A program made the translations under genes and the position numbers. Of a stretch of 64,000 nucleotides of DNA, positions 9,318-19,007 are shown piece after piece; position 1 is the first letter of the stretch; the number at the start of each line of letters is the position of its first letter. The notes beneath the pieces are model-generated. The model ran no database searches. It worked only from the letters and a program-made list of their open reading frames with translations, and was not told where the DNA came from. This DNA is from Soonwooa sp032062245 (GTDB taxonomy: Bacteria; Bacteroidota; Bacteroidia; Flavobacteriales; Weeksellaceae). Where the stretch lies: assembly GCF_032062245.1 (NCBI RefSeq), contig NZ_DAMBQF010000006.1, positions 53,968 through 117,967 on the forward strand, written 5' to 3'.

Positions 9318-9468
9318 TTTGATTTTTTGCACGGACAAGATTTTGTCCTTCGTAACTCAAACCGTAATAGATATCGCCTCTTATATAGTCAACCAAAAAA
9401 CGCATGGCGTGGATGTGGACAATAATTTTCGGTGCAAAATTGAAGTGCTCAATTTCTAGTGGCGGCAA
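9280..9468 (-). pseudogene. C-terminal remnant of an aminoglycoside-phosphotransferase-like kinase
   Basis: Minus-strand codons encode about 58 residues including MRFLVDYIRGDIYYGL and QNLVRAKNQINLL. This resembles the C-terminal end of APH-fold sugar kinases of Bacteroidetes (NahK/mucin-kinase type), where a 'RFLTDYLxGDxYF...NLxRxRxQxxLL' pattern is usual. No N-terminal or catalytic portion exists upstream; the reading frame runs into a different gene fragment near 9450-9468. I therefore call it the tail left by a deletion. It overlaps the 3' end of the glycosylase gene. Confidence 0.6.
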
Positions 9469-9508
9469 GACTGGCTGTTTTTATGAAATCTCTTCTGTTA
9501 GTTGCCAT
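9449..9508 (-). pseudogene. N-terminal remnant with a Tat signal (twin-arginine)
   Basis: An ATG at 9508-9506 opens a frame reading MATNRRDFIKTASLAATRN before a TGA at 9451-9449. NRRDFIK is a good match to the twin-arginine motif (S/T-RRxFLK) and is followed by the hydrophobic start of a signal peptide. Such leaders belong to exported cofactor-containing or Gfo/Idh-type proteins in Bacteroidetes. The body of the gene is missing: the sequence passes, in another frame, into the kinase remnant. The parent gene cannot be named. Confidence 0.6.
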
Positions 9509-9597
9509 ATTAATTTTTGTAAAAGTGGATTGAATTTAGAAATATTATTCTTAAAAAAGATGTTTTTTAGAAAAAAAATTTATAAAAGTTTAAAGGC

Positions 9598-9628
9598 TTG
9601 ACAAAGGCTTTTTAATATCGTATCTTTG
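9598..9628 (+). promoter_or_regulatory. Promoter of queA
   Basis: TTG (9598-9600) and TATCTTTG (9621-9628) are separated by 20 bases, matching the TTG / TAnnTTTG promoter of Bacteroidota. The queA ATG lies 43 bases downstream. Confidence 0.7.
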
Positions 9629-9671
9629 CAAATCTATTATTCACAAATTTTTAAACCGTAATTTAAAAAAA

Positions 9672-10721
9672 ATGAAAACTTCAGATTTTAATTTCGACTT
9701 GCCAGAAGAGTTATTGGCAGAGCATCCAGCAGAACACAGAGACGAAGCAAGATTAATGGTTCTTAACCGTAAAGATAGAACAATTGAGCACAAACTTTTC
9801 AAAGATGTTATTGATTATTTTGATGAGCATGACTTGTTCATTTTTAATAACACTAAAGTTTTTCCTGCAAGATTGTACGGAAACAAAGAGAAAACTGGTG
9901 CTAAAATCGAGGTTTTCTTGCTAAGAGAATTAGATAAAGAAACTAGAGTGTGGGACGTATTGGTTGATCCTGCTCGTAAAATAAGAATTGGTAACAAATT
10001 ATTCTTCACAGAAGACGAATCTTTGGTAGCGGAAGTTATCGATAACACGACGTCTAGAGGTAGAACTTTAAGATTCTTATACGATGGGTCTTACGAAGAA
10101 TTCCGTGCTAAGTTGAACGAACTTGGAGAAACACCACTTCCAAAATATATTAAAAGAGAAGTTGAACCAGAAGATGCAGAGCGTTACCAAACAATCTACG
10201 CTAAAGTTGAAGGTGCGGTTGCAGCGCCAACTGCAGGTTTGCATTTCTCAAAACATCTGATGAAGCGTCTTGAGATTAAAGGTGTTGACTTTGCAGAAAT
10301 CACGTTGCACGTTGGTTTAGGAACATTTAATCCGATCGAAGTGGAAGATTTGTCAAAGCACAAAATGGAATCGGAGGAAGTTATTATCGATCAACATAAT
10401 GCAGACATTATCAACAAAGCGGTAGAAGAGAAAAGAAGAATTTGTGCAGTTGGTACAACAACAATGCGTGCTATCGAAACTTCTGTGTCATCTAATCGCA
10501 AGATTGGACCTTTCAATGGATGGACTAACAAATTTATCTATCCACCTCATGATTTTGGAGTTGCTAATGCAATGATCACTAACTTCCATACACCGAAGTC
10601 AACATTAATTATGATGATCGCTGCTTTTGCTGATAAAGATTTTATCATGGAAGCTTATGAAGAAGCGATTAAAGAAAAATATAAATTCTATTCTTACGGT
10701 GACGCCATGTTGATCATCTAA
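9672..10721 (+). CDS. queA: S-adenosylmethionine:tRNA ribosyltransferase-isomerase
   Basis: A 349-residue enzyme that transfers and isomerises the ribosyl moiety of SAM onto preQ1 in tRNA, giving epoxyqueuosine. The N-terminus SDFNFDLPEELLAEHPAEHRDEARLMVL, the PTAGLHFSKHLM segment and LHVGLGTFNPI are family hallmarks; length is normal. It has its own promoter (9598) and terminator (10743), so it is a single-gene unit. No other queuosine genes are in the window. Confidence 0.96.
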   Translation: MKTSDFNFDLPEELLAEHPAEHRDEARLMVLNRKDRTIEHKLFKDVIDYFDEHDLFIFNNTKVFPARLYGNKEKTGAKIEVFLLRELDKETRVWDVLVDPARKIRIGNKLFFTEDESLVAEVIDNTTSRGRTLRFLYDGSYEEFRAKLNELGETPLPKYIKREVEPEDAERYQTIYAKVEGAVAAPTAGLHFSKHLMKRLEIKGVDFAEITLHVGLGTFNPIEVEDLSKHKMESEEVIIDQHNADIINKAVEEKRRICAVGTTTMRAIETSVSSNRKIGPFNGWTNKFIYPPHDFGVANAMITNFHTPKSTLIMMIAAFADKDFIMEAYEEAIKEKYKFYSYGDAMLII

Positions 10722-10742
10722 GATTGGTAACATATTTGATAC

Positions 10743-10775
10743 AAATGCACAGTTGATAATAGCTGTGCATTTTTT
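10743..10775 (+). terminator. Terminator of queA
   Basis: ATGCACAG (10745-10752) pairs with CTGTGCAT (10763-10770) and is followed by a T-run, 21 bases after the queA stop. Confidence 0.85.
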
Positions 10776-10801
10776 GTTTTAGCTATTTTAAAAATAAAAT
10801 T

Positions 10802-11668
10802 ATGAAAGCAATATTATTAAGTGTCACAACAATTGGTCTTTTCTCTTGTCAATCGCCAACAGACAGTAAGTTGGAGGTGTTAACGACCTTACCGAAAGTT
10901 ATTAAAGAAGCTTCTGCAGCTGAGGTTACATCAGCATCGCCAGATTTAGTTTGGACGATAGAGGATCAAAAAAATGATAATATTTTATTTGGTTTTACTA
11001 AAAATGGAGAATTAAAAAAAGAAATCCGAATTAACAATGTTAAAAATAATGACTGGGAAGATCTAACGGCGGATGATGCTGGTAATATCTACATTGGTGA
11101 CTTTGGAAACAACGATAACGAAAGACAAAATCTAGCGATTTATAAAATTAATGCTTCGGATTTGGCGAAAGATCAAACTGACGCTTCGGAGATTGTTGAG
11201 TTTTATTATCCGGAGCAAACCGAATTTCCTACCAAGAAAAAAGATCGAATTTACGATTCGGAGTCATTCTTTATTTTCAATAATCAATTTTACTTATTTA
11301 CAAAAAATAGAAGTTCAAAATTTGATGGCACAACCTCTTTGTATCGCGTTGATAACAAACCGGGGCAACGATTACCTGCTAAAAAGATTTCGAGCTTTGT
11401 GACTTGCGATAACTTCAACCATTGCGCGGTGACAAGTGCTGCGATGAGTCCTGATAAAAAGAAAGTTGCGATTTTGAGTTCGGATAAAGTTTGGATTTTT
11501 ACAGATTTCAAAGGGGATGATTTCTTTTCTGGAAAATCTCAGATGATCGAGTTGGATCATTTTACACAAAAAGAAGGTTTGACTTTCGAGAGCAATGATA
11601 GTCTTTTGATTACCGATGAAGCAGCCAAAAAAGGCGAATCTTTTCTGTATCGTTTAAAACTGAAATAA
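10802..11668 (+). CDS. Lipoprotein, probable beta-propeller fold
   Basis: A 288-residue exported protein with a lipobox ending in GLFSC (Cys16). The body has repeated strand-turn elements such as LVWTIEDQKNDNILFGF, NDWEDLTADDAGNIYIGDFGNN and KKVAILSSDKVWIFTDF. The D-x-x-G-N-I-Y-I-G-D-x-G-N pattern is typical of NHL or SdiA-regulated-type propeller blades. No catalytic motif is evident. It would sit in the envelope, facing the periplasm or the surface. Flanked on both sides by terminators, it is monocistronic. Function not known. Confidence 0.65.
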   Translation: MKAILLSVTTIGLFSCQSPTDSKLEVLTTLPKVIKEASAAEVTSASPDLVWTIEDQKNDNILFGFTKNGELKKEIRINNVKNNDWEDLTADDAGNIYIGDFGNNDNERQNLAIYKINASDLAKDQTDASEIVEFYYPEQTEFPTKKKDRIYDSESFFIFNNQFYLFTKNRSSKFDGTTSLYRVDNKPGQRLPAKKISSFVTCDNFNHCAVTSAAMSPDKKKVAILSSDKVWIFTDFKGDDFFSGKSQMIELDHFTQKEGLTFESNDSLLITDEAAKKGESFLYRLKLK

Positions 11669-11690
11669 AATCTATTTAATTAAAACAAAT

Positions 11691-11720
11691 ACAACCGTCG
11701 ATAATGACGGTTTTTTTGTT
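11691..11720 (+). terminator. Terminator of the propeller-like lipoprotein gene
   Basis: AACCGTC (11693-11699) pairs with GACGGTT (11706-11712), followed by a T-run. Confidence 0.82.
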
Positions 11721-11766
11721 TTTTTTCTAAACTTAATTTTCTTACTTTTAATTTCAAATCTTGGTT

Positions 11767-13230
11767 ATGAAAGAATTTCTAGAACAACATCATATTTTAA
11801 TATTAATTCTCGAAACTCTTTATTTCGTGGGCATTATCTTACTTTCTGCAAAGATTATTACCGATACCAAAACTACGAGTAAAACCTTAGCTTATCTTTT
11901 ATTGATCATTTTTTTACCCATTATTGGGATTTTAATTTATTTTTTCTTTGGCGTTAATTATCGCAAGAATAAGTTTTATGATTTCAAAGTGGAGCGAAAT
12001 GAGAAGATTTATGACGATATTAAAAAGTTTATTAAAAGCTCTCATCATAAAGTTTTGGAATCGCATCAGAAGGAATTGCAAAAGTATTTTTCGACTTTTT
12101 CGTTTTTGTTCAATGCGACGCAATCTCCGCTTACAGATAGCAATACTGTCGAATTATTAATAAATGGTGAAGAAAAATTTCCTAAAGTTTTTGAAGTTTT
12201 AAAATCTGCAAAACATCATATTCATCTAGAATATTACATTTTCGAAGACGATTATATTGGACAAGAACTTAGTAATATTTTAATTGAAAAAGCTTAAAAT
12301 AATGTCGTTGTACGGATGCTTTATGATGATCTTGGAAGTGGTAAATTATCAAAATCTCTTAAAAATGAATTAAAAGCTGCAGGTGTAGAACTTTATCCTG
12401 TTAACAAAATTACGTTCCGATTGTTCGCTAATCGGGTTAATTATCGCGATCACCGTAAGATAATTATTGTTGACGGACGCGAGGTTTTCTCAGGCGGCAT
12501 CAATGTTTCGCAAAAGTATGTTAATGATAAACCTGATAAGTTATTTTGGCGCGATACACATCTTTATATTAAAGGAACAGGTGCGTTTTATTATCAGTTT
12601 TTATTTTTGAGTAACTGGTTGTTTTCGACTAAAAAGATTCCAGAAATTGATGCTTCTTATTTTAATTATTCAGATTTTGATGGAGATCAAATTATCCAAG
12701 TTGCAGCGAGTGGACCAGACATCAAACCAGCGATTATGATGTCTACAGTTTCTGCAATTTATTCTGCAACCAAAAGGGTTTTTATTACCACGCCATATTT
12801 TATTCCTGTAGAGTCGGTGTTGCAGGCTATCAAGCAAGTTTCTCTTTCTGGCGTTGATGTCAGATTGCTGGTGCCCGCAAAGGGAGATTCGATGATTGTT
12901 AATGCGGCTGCCTATTCTTATTACGAAGAATTATTGGAGTCTGGTGTCAAAATATATTTTTACGAAAAAGGTTTTGTACATGCGAAAACGATTGTCGTTG
13001 ACGATGATTTATCAATTGTTGGGACAGCAAATATGGATGTGAGAAGTCAAGAACTCAATTTCGAAGTTAACACCATGGTGTATGATAAGATTATTACAGA
13101 AAAATTGGCTGCTAGTTATTTTGAAGATTTAAAACAGTCTAAAGAGATCTTTTTAAAAGACTGGAAAGCGCGACCAAAACTAAAATCTTTCTTCGAACAT
13201 TTAGCACGATTGTTCTCTCCATTATTATGA
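11767..13230 (+). pseudogene. cls: Cardiolipin synthase interrupted by one in-frame stop
   Basis: Two open segments in the same frame (11767-12297 and from 12298) together encode a normal-length cardiolipin synthase of about 487 codons, split only by a TAA at 12295-12297. The first part holds two N-terminal membrane helices, the PLDNc region and EYYIFEDDYIGQEL. The second continues VVVRMLYDDLGSGKL and holds both HKD motifs: HRKIIIVD, and HAKTIVVD with the following GTANMD. Cls joins two phosphatidylglycerols. An ATG at 12316 could restart a soluble C-terminal half without the anchors, but no ribosome site is evident. A sequencing error is the main alternative. Confidence 0.85.
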
Positions 13231-13334
13231 TTTTTTAACAATAATTTTCAATTCTAAAACTTAATCTTTATTTTTGTAAAGAGTGTCAAAATTTTTTAGA
13301 AATTAAGACTAAAAGTGGCGCGAGAGCTTATAAT

Positions 13335-15194
13335 ATGGTAGAAAATAACACAGTTAATTATTCCGAAGACAATATCAGAACCCTCGATTGGCAAGAGCAC
13401 ATTCGACTGCGTCCTGGGATGTATATCGGGAAGTTGGGAGATGGCTCATCGGCGGATGATGGTATTTATATTTTGCTGAAGGAGATTATCGATAACTCTA
13501 TCGATGAATTCCGTATGAAATCTGGGAAAAGAATCGAAATCAAAGTTGATGAAGGCAAGGTTTCGATCCGAGATTTTGGACGTGGAATTCCGTTGGGGAA
13601 GGTGGTTGACGCTGTTTCTAAAATGAATACCGGAGGTAAGTACGATAGCAAAGCTTTTAAAAAATCGGTTGGTCTTAACGGTGTTGGTACAAAGGCGGTT
13701 AATGCACTTTCAGGATATTTTAAAGTGAGATCTTTCCGTGATGGGAAGATGAAAGTTGCCGAGTTTTCGCGCGGAATTATTACTGAAAACCATGAAGAAA
13801 AAGAAACTTCGGACAGAAACGGTACCGAAATTTCCTTCGTTCCTGATGCGGATATTTTCTTAAATTTTAAATTTAGAAAAGAGTATATCGAAAGAATGCT
13901 TCGCAATTATGCGTATCTTAATCCAGGACTGAAAATTCTTTTCAATGGTGAAACTTTCTATTCCGAAAATGGATTAAAAGACCTTTTGGATGAGGAACTA
14001 GAAGGCGAAATCCTTTATCCAATTATCCATTTGCAAGATAATGATATAGAAGTTGCCATCACGCATTCTGACAAGTCGCAGACAGAGACTTATTTTTCGT
14101 TTGTTAACGGACAAAATACAACGCAAGGAGGGACGCACCTTAATGCTTTTCGAGAAGCTTATGTTAAAACCATTCGTGAGTTTTTTAATAAAAACTTTGA
14201 TGCGTCAGATATTAGAAAATCGATTATTGCAGCTATCTCCATTAATGTTGAAGAACCTGTATTTGAATCTCAAACTAAAACTAAACTTGGCTCTAACGAT
14301 GTTGGACCAAATGGACCGACGGTTCGTACTTTTATAATTGATTTCTTAAAAAGTAAATTAGATAATTTTTTACATAAGAATCCAGAATTTGCGGAAACTA
14401 TTCAGAGAAAAATTTTAATTTCTGAACGTGAAAGAAAAGAGCTTTCTGGTATCCAGAAATTAGCGAGAGAGCGTGCTAAAAAAGTGTCGCTACATAATAA
14501 AAAACTGAGAGATTGTCGTCATCATTACAACGATCAAAAGGCGGCTCGTAAGGCCGAAACAATGATCTTTATTACCGAAGGAGATTCGGCTTCTGGATCG
14601 ATTACAAAGTCTCGTGATGTAGAAACCCAAGCGGTATTTTCATTAAAAGGTAAGCCACTAAATACTTATGGTTTAACAAAGAAAATTGTATACGAAAACG
14701 AAGAATTCAACTTGTTACAAGCTGCTCTTAATATCGAAGAAAGTATGGAGGATTTGCGTTATAATCACGTGATTATCGCAACCGATGCCGATGTCGATGG
14801 TATGCACATTAGATTGTTGATGATTACATTTTTCTTGCAATTCTTCCCAGATGTTATTAAAAATGGACATCTTTTTATTTTGCAAACGCCTTTGTTTAGA
14901 GTAAGAAATAAAAAAGAAACGAGATATTGTTATACCGAAGAAGAGCGTGTTAGAGCACTTAACGAACTTGGTAAAAATCCTGAGATCACACGATTCAAAG
15001 GTTTGGGAGAGATTTCGCCTGATGAGTTCAAGCATTTTATAGGAAAAGACATTCGATTGGAGCCAGTTGTTTTGGGTAAAGACCAAACAATTGAGCAACT
15101 TTTAGAGTTTTATATGGGAAAAAACACGCCCGAAAGACAGTTATTCATATTGGATAATCTTGTTGTAGAAAATGATGATATTGATCAAAAATAG
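13335..15194 (+). CDS. parE: DNA topoisomerase IV subunit B
   Basis: A 619-residue type IIA topoisomerase ATPase subunit that works with ParC to decatenate chromosomes. The N-terminal GHKL region has RPGMYIGKLG and the ATP-binding KEIIDNSIDE; the TOPRIM region has TEGDSASGSI (about 415) and DADVDGMHIR. The end, ITRFKGLGEISPDEFKHFI, is characteristic. It is followed after a short gap by a small membrane-protein gene and then parC, and this linkage (rather than gyrA) supports ParE over GyrB. A TAttTTTG-like element lies about 65 bases upstream. Confidence 0.93.
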   Translation: MVENNTVNYSEDNIRTLDWQEHIRLRPGMYIGKLGDGSSADDGIYILLKEIIDNSIDEFRMKSGKRIEIKVDEGKVSIRDFGRGIPLGKVVDAVSKMNTGGKYDSKAFKKSVGLNGVGTKAVNALSGYFKVRSFRDGKMKVAEFSRGIITENHEEKETSDRNGTEISFVPDADIFLNFKFRKEYIERMLRNYAYLNPGLKILFNGETFYSENGLKDLLDEELEGEILYPIIHLQDNDIEVAITHSDKSQTETYFSFVNGQNTTQGGTHLNAFREAYVKTIREFFNKNFDASDIRKSIIAAISINVEEPVFESQTKTKLGSNDVGPNGPTVRTFIIDFLKSKLDNFLHKNPEFAETIQRKILISERERKELSGIQKLARERAKKVSLHNKKLRDCRHHYNDQKAARKAETMIFITEGDSASGSITKSRDVETQAVFSLKGKPLNTYGLTKKIVYENEEFNLLQAALNIEESMEDLRYNHVIIATDADVDGMHIRLLMITFFLQFFPDVIKNGHLFILQTPLFRVRNKKETRYCYTEEERVRALNELGKNPEITRFKGLGEISPDEFKHFIGKDIRLEPVVLGKDQTIEQLLEFYMGKNTPERQLFILDNLVVENDDIDQK

Positions 15195-15217
15195 GTTTAA
15201 TAAAGGCTTTGTTTTTC

Positions 15218-15712
15218 ATGAGATTAAGTAATAAAAAGAGAACTCCGATATATAATTTTATCCAAACTATACTTTTTGTGGGGATTATTTTGGGGATGGT
15301 AGCATTTTTTGTCGAGCGTTATAAGATTGTTTTTTTAGGCTGGGAAAGTTACCTTCTTATTGTAATTCCTGTTTTTATAGGGATTTTGTACTGGACTCGA
15401 GGCAAGCAGATTTTTGAATATGATAGCGATGGCGAAACTTTGACGATCAACAATTATAGTATTGTCCCTTTTTTTAAAGATCAAAAAAAAGACGAATTTC
15501 CTAAGTACAAACTACAGAATTTTCAAGTTGTGAATTTGATTATTATTAAAAGACTTCTTATAACGATACATAGTAAAAAGAACCATCATTTACATTTAAA
15601 ATACGATGTTTCTTATCTGAGGAATAAAGAAGTTAAAGACTTAAAAATATCATTGCGAAAGGTTTTAAAGGCTAATAAAGAAGAAAACCAAGTGGTTACC
15701 GAAACAGTATAA
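15218..15712 (+). CDS. Small membrane protein between parE and parC
   Basis: About 164 residues with two hydrophobic segments (FIQTILFVGIILGMVAFFV and LLIVIPVFIGILYW) and a basic C-terminal domain of about 100 residues. The ATG at 15218 is preferred over upstream non-ATG codons because it gives a basic N-terminus before the first helix. Its TAA overlaps the ATG of parC (TAATG), so translation is probably coupled. I do not recognise the family; its fixed place between the two topoisomerase IV subunits is the only hint at its role. Confidence 0.75.
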   Translation: MRLSNKKRTPIYNFIQTILFVGIILGMVAFFVERYKIVFLGWESYLLIVIPVFIGILYWTRGKQIFEYDSDGETLTINNYSIVPFFKDQKKDEFPKYKLQNFQVVNLIIIKRLLITIHSKKNHHLHLKYDVSYLRNKEVKDLKISLRKVLKANKEENQVVTETV

Positions 15713-18327
15713 TGGAAGAGAATAATTATCAAGAAGAAAGCCTGAAAAAAGTTTCGGGATTATATAAAGATTGGTTTTTAGATTATGCATCTTATGTAAT
15801 TTTGGATCGTGCGATTCCATCCGTTTTTGATGGCTTCAAACCAGTACAAAGACGTATTCTACACTCGATGCGAGAGTTAGAAGATGGTCGTTACAATAAG
15901 GTTGCAAATATCGTTGGTAACACGATGAAGTACCACCCGCACGGTGATGCGTCGATTACAGATGCAATGGTGCAGATTGGTCAAAAAGAGTTATTGATCG
16001 ATACGCAAGGTAACTGGGGGAATATCTTTACTGGAGATTCTGCGGCTGCTGCGCGTTATATCGAAGCACGTTTGACGCCTTTTGCGCTGGAAGTTGTTTT
16101 TAATCCGAAAACAACAGATTGGGTAAAATCTTATGATGGTCGTAACAACGAGCCAGTCGATCTTCCTGTTAAATTCCCGATGTTGTTGGCACAAGGTGCG
16201 GAAGGTATTGGTGTTGGTCTTTCGACAAAGATTTTGCCTCATAATTTTAATGAGTTAATCAATGCGTCTATAGCTCATCTTAAAGGTAAAAAGTTCGATA
16301 TTTTTCCAGACTTTTTAACGGGTGGGATGCTCGATGTTAGCAATTATAATGATGGACATCGGGGCGGAAAACTTCGTGCTAGAGCAAGAATTATCCAAAA
16401 AGATAAAAATACGCTTTGCATAACAGAACTTCCTTTTTCTAAAAATACTGGAGATCTGATTGATAGCATCATCAAAGCTAATGAAAGAGGTAAGATTAAA
16501 ATTAAAAAAATTGAAGACAATACATCTGACAAGGTGGAGATTATCATTCATTTGACGAATGATGTTTCCCCGGATAAGATGATTGATGCGTTGTATGCTT
16601 TCACGGATTGTGAAGTGGCAATTTCGCCGAATGCTTGCGTTATTGTTGGTGATAAGCCGATGTTTTTGTCGGTTTCAGAAATTCTTAGAAGAAATACTGA
16701 TCATACAGTTTCTCTTTTAAAACTCGAACTTGAGATTGAGTTGGGCGAATTGGAGGAGAAGTGGCATTTCGCATCACTTGAGAAGATCTTCATCGAAAAC
16801 GAAATTTACCAAGAAATTAAAAACCGAACTTCCAAAGAAGAAGTTTATGCAGCAATTGATAAAGCTTTAAAGCCTTTTACTAAACATTTGATGCGAGCGG
16901 TGACAACCGAGGATATTATTCGATTGACCGAGTTGCCATTTATGAGGATTTCGCGTTATGACCAAGATAAAGCTTTAGAAAACATTGCTTCTTTAGAAGG
17001 TAAAATCGAGCAAGTAAAACATCATCTTGCAAATTTGGTAACCTATGCGATTGACTATTTTTTAAACATCCAAAAGAAATTTGGGAAGAACAAAGAACGT
17101 CGTACAGAACTTAGAGTTTTTGATACAATTGATGCGACGAAAGTTGCTGTAGCCAACGAGAAATTCTATGTGAATAGGGAAGAAGGCTTCATCGGGACTT
17201 CACTTAAAAAAGACGAATATGTTTTCGATTGTTCGGATATTGACGATATTATCACTTTCCGAAAAGATGGCGGTATGCAAGTCACCAAAGTTGAAAGTAA
17301 AACTTTCGTTGGTAAGAATATTTTGCATGTTGGTATTTGGAAGAAGAATGATAAGCGCACCGTTTACAACATGATTTATCGTGAAGGTAAAGAAGGTCCA
17401 TATTACATGAAGCGTTTTGCGGTGACAGGTGTTATCAGAGCGAATGATTATAAATTAGCTTCGGATAAAAGAGGTTCGGAAGTGCTTTATTTTTCAGCAA
17501 ATCCTAATGGTGAAGCAGAAGTTGTTTCGGTATTATTAAAACCGAATGCGCGTATCCGTAAGAATAGAATTGAAGTCGATTTTTCTGAGTTAGCGATTAA
17601 AGGTCGTGATTCTCGTGGAAATTTAGTGACAAAATATGCTGTTAAAAAAGTTGATTTAAAAGAGGAAGGGGTTTCGACTTTAGCACCAAGAAAAATTTGG
17701 TTTGATGAAAGTGTGCGCCGTCTTAATGCTGATGGACGCGGAACTTTATTAGGAAGTTTTAAAGGTGAGGACAAAATTTTAACGATTAATACGCAAGGTG
17801 AAGCCAAGTTGGTGTCGTTTGATCTGAGTAATCGTTTTGATGATGAATATTTAATTTTAGAAAAATGGAAACCTGAGCAACCTGTGACTTGTATCTATTT
17901 TGATGGAGAAAAAGCAATTTATTTCATCAAGCGTTTCTTGTTTGAAAATACGCCAAGTGTACAAACCTTTATGCCGTCTGAGCATCCAAAATCTTTTATA
18001 GAATTTGTTGGGACTAACGATGGCTGCATTGCGGAAATTAATTTTGCTAAAGATAAAACAGGAAAAGAAAAAGAAGCAGAAAGCATCAACCTTGACGAAT
18101 TTATCACTGTTAAAGGCATCAAAGCGATGGGCAATCAGTTTATAAAAGACAAGGTTAAAAACATCAATATCATTATTCCTGAGCCTGTTGAAGAACCAGA
18201 AGTAGAAGAGGAGTTTGATGCAAATGCTGTCAATTCGGCAGAGTTTGACGAAGGTGGAACCATTGGAGACCTTTTTGATGAACCAGAAGGAGATCAAGAC
18301 TCAGAACCAGAAAATAACGAAGAATAA
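15712..18327 (+). CDS. parC: DNA topoisomerase IV subunit A
   Basis: An 871-residue DNA breakage-reunion subunit. The winged-helix region has RAIPSVFDGFKPVQRRILH and HPHGDASITDAM, and the catalytic tyrosine is Y116 in AARYIEARL. In the quinolone-determining region the positions that align with E. coli 80 and 84 are Ala and Asp. The C-terminal part shows degenerate beta-pinwheel repeats and an acidic tail (EPEGDQDSEPENNEE). The start codon overlaps the stop of the upstream membrane protein, and its own stop overlaps the ATG of the rhomboid gene. Confidence 0.94.
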   Translation: MEENNYQEESLKKVSGLYKDWFLDYASYVILDRAIPSVFDGFKPVQRRILHSMRELEDGRYNKVANIVGNTMKYHPHGDASITDAMVQIGQKELLIDTQGNWGNIFTGDSAAAARYIEARLTPFALEVVFNPKTTDWVKSYDGRNNEPVDLPVKFPMLLAQGAEGIGVGLSTKILPHNFNELINASIAHLKGKKFDIFPDFLTGGMLDVSNYNDGHRGGKLRARARIIQKDKNTLCITELPFSKNTGDLIDSIIKANERGKIKIKKIEDNTSDKVEIIIHLTNDVSPDKMIDALYAFTDCEVAISPNACVIVGDKPMFLSVSEILRRNTDHTVSLLKLELEIELGELEEKWHFASLEKIFIENEIYQEIKNRTSKEEVYAAIDKALKPFTKHLMRAVTTEDIIRLTELPFMRISRYDQDKALENIASLEGKIEQVKHHLANLVTYAIDYFLNIQKKFGKNKERRTELRVFDTIDATKVAVANEKFYVNREEGFIGTSLKKDEYVFDCSDIDDIITFRKDGGMQVTKVESKTFVGKNILHVGIWKKNDKRTVYNMIYREGKEGPYYMKRFAVTGVIRANDYKLASDKRGSEVLYFSANPNGEAEVVSVLLKPNARIRKNRIEVDFSELAIKGRDSRGNLVTKYAVKKVDLKEEGVSTLAPRKIWFDESVRRLNADGRGTLLGSFKGEDKILTINTQGEAKLVSFDLSNRFDDEYLILEKWKPEQPVTCIYFDGEKAIYFIKRFLFENTPSVQTFMPSEHPKSFIEFVGTNDGCIAEINFAKDKTGKEKEAESINLDEFITVKGIKAMGNQFIKDKVKNINIIIPEPVEEPEVEEEFDANAVNSAEFDEGGTIGDLFDEPEGDQDSEPENNEE

Positions 18328-18983
18328 TGCCACCATTACTATTAACTTTAATTGTCATCACTTGCGGAATCAGTATTTACGGATTCCAAAATCAAGCTTT
18401 TTTTGAAAAGTATAAATTCAATGTAGGTGCAGTCCAATCACGAAAAGAGTATATCCGATTGTTGTCAGCGGGTTTTTTGCATGGCGACTTTATGCACTTG
18501 TTTTTCAACATGTTTACGCTGTATTTCTTTGCGCCGATTGTGATGTCAGCATTTGGAGAAATCGGATTTTTGGTGGTGTATTTCGGATCAATTTTGCTTG
18601 GGAATTTATTCAGTTTGTATATTTATAAACATCAAAGTTATTATTCGGCAATTGGTGCTAGTGGAGGAGTTTCGGGGATTTTGTTTGCAGCAATTGCAGC
18701 GTATCCCCATATTGGTATTGGTATTATGTTTATTCCGTTGCCGATTCCGGGTTACATATTTGGAGCCTTGTATTTTGCCTATTCAGTTTATATGATGTTA
18801 AATCCTAAACAATGGGATAATCTTGGTCATGCGGCGCATTTGGGTGGTGCAGGTTTCGGATTGTTGTATGCGATTGTTTTCCATTTAGATTTAGTCCTTG
18901 AAAATGCGATGTATTTAGGAATAATGTCTTTACCGCTGGTTTATTTAGCTTATCAAATTTTTACAAAGAAAAAAATTGGTTAA
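18327..18983 (+). CDS. Rhomboid family intramembrane serine protease
   Basis: A 218-residue polytopic protein. Rhomboid landmarks are the HLFFN motif (57-61), the nucleophile S112 in GASGGVSG, and the catalytic His171 in HAAHLGGAGFG, each inside a hydrophobic segment. It would cleave membrane-protein helices in the inner membrane; its substrate is unknown. The ATG overlaps the parC stop (TAATG), so it is the last gene of the parE-X-parC-rhomboid cluster. The downstream space holds a decayed gene. Confidence 0.92.
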   Translation: MPPLLLTLIVITCGISIYGFQNQAFFEKYKFNVGAVQSRKEYIRLLSAGFLHGDFMHLFFNMFTLYFFAPIVMSAFGEIGFLVVYFGSILLGNLFSLYIYKHQSYYSAIGASGGVSGILFAAIAAYPHIGIGIMFIPLPIPGYIFGALYFAYSVYMMLNPKQWDNLGHAAHLGGAGFGLLYAIVFHLDLVLENAMYLGIMSLPLVYLAYQIFTKKKIG

Positions 18984-19007
18984 CTTTAAACTATAAATAC
19001 AAAGAAT

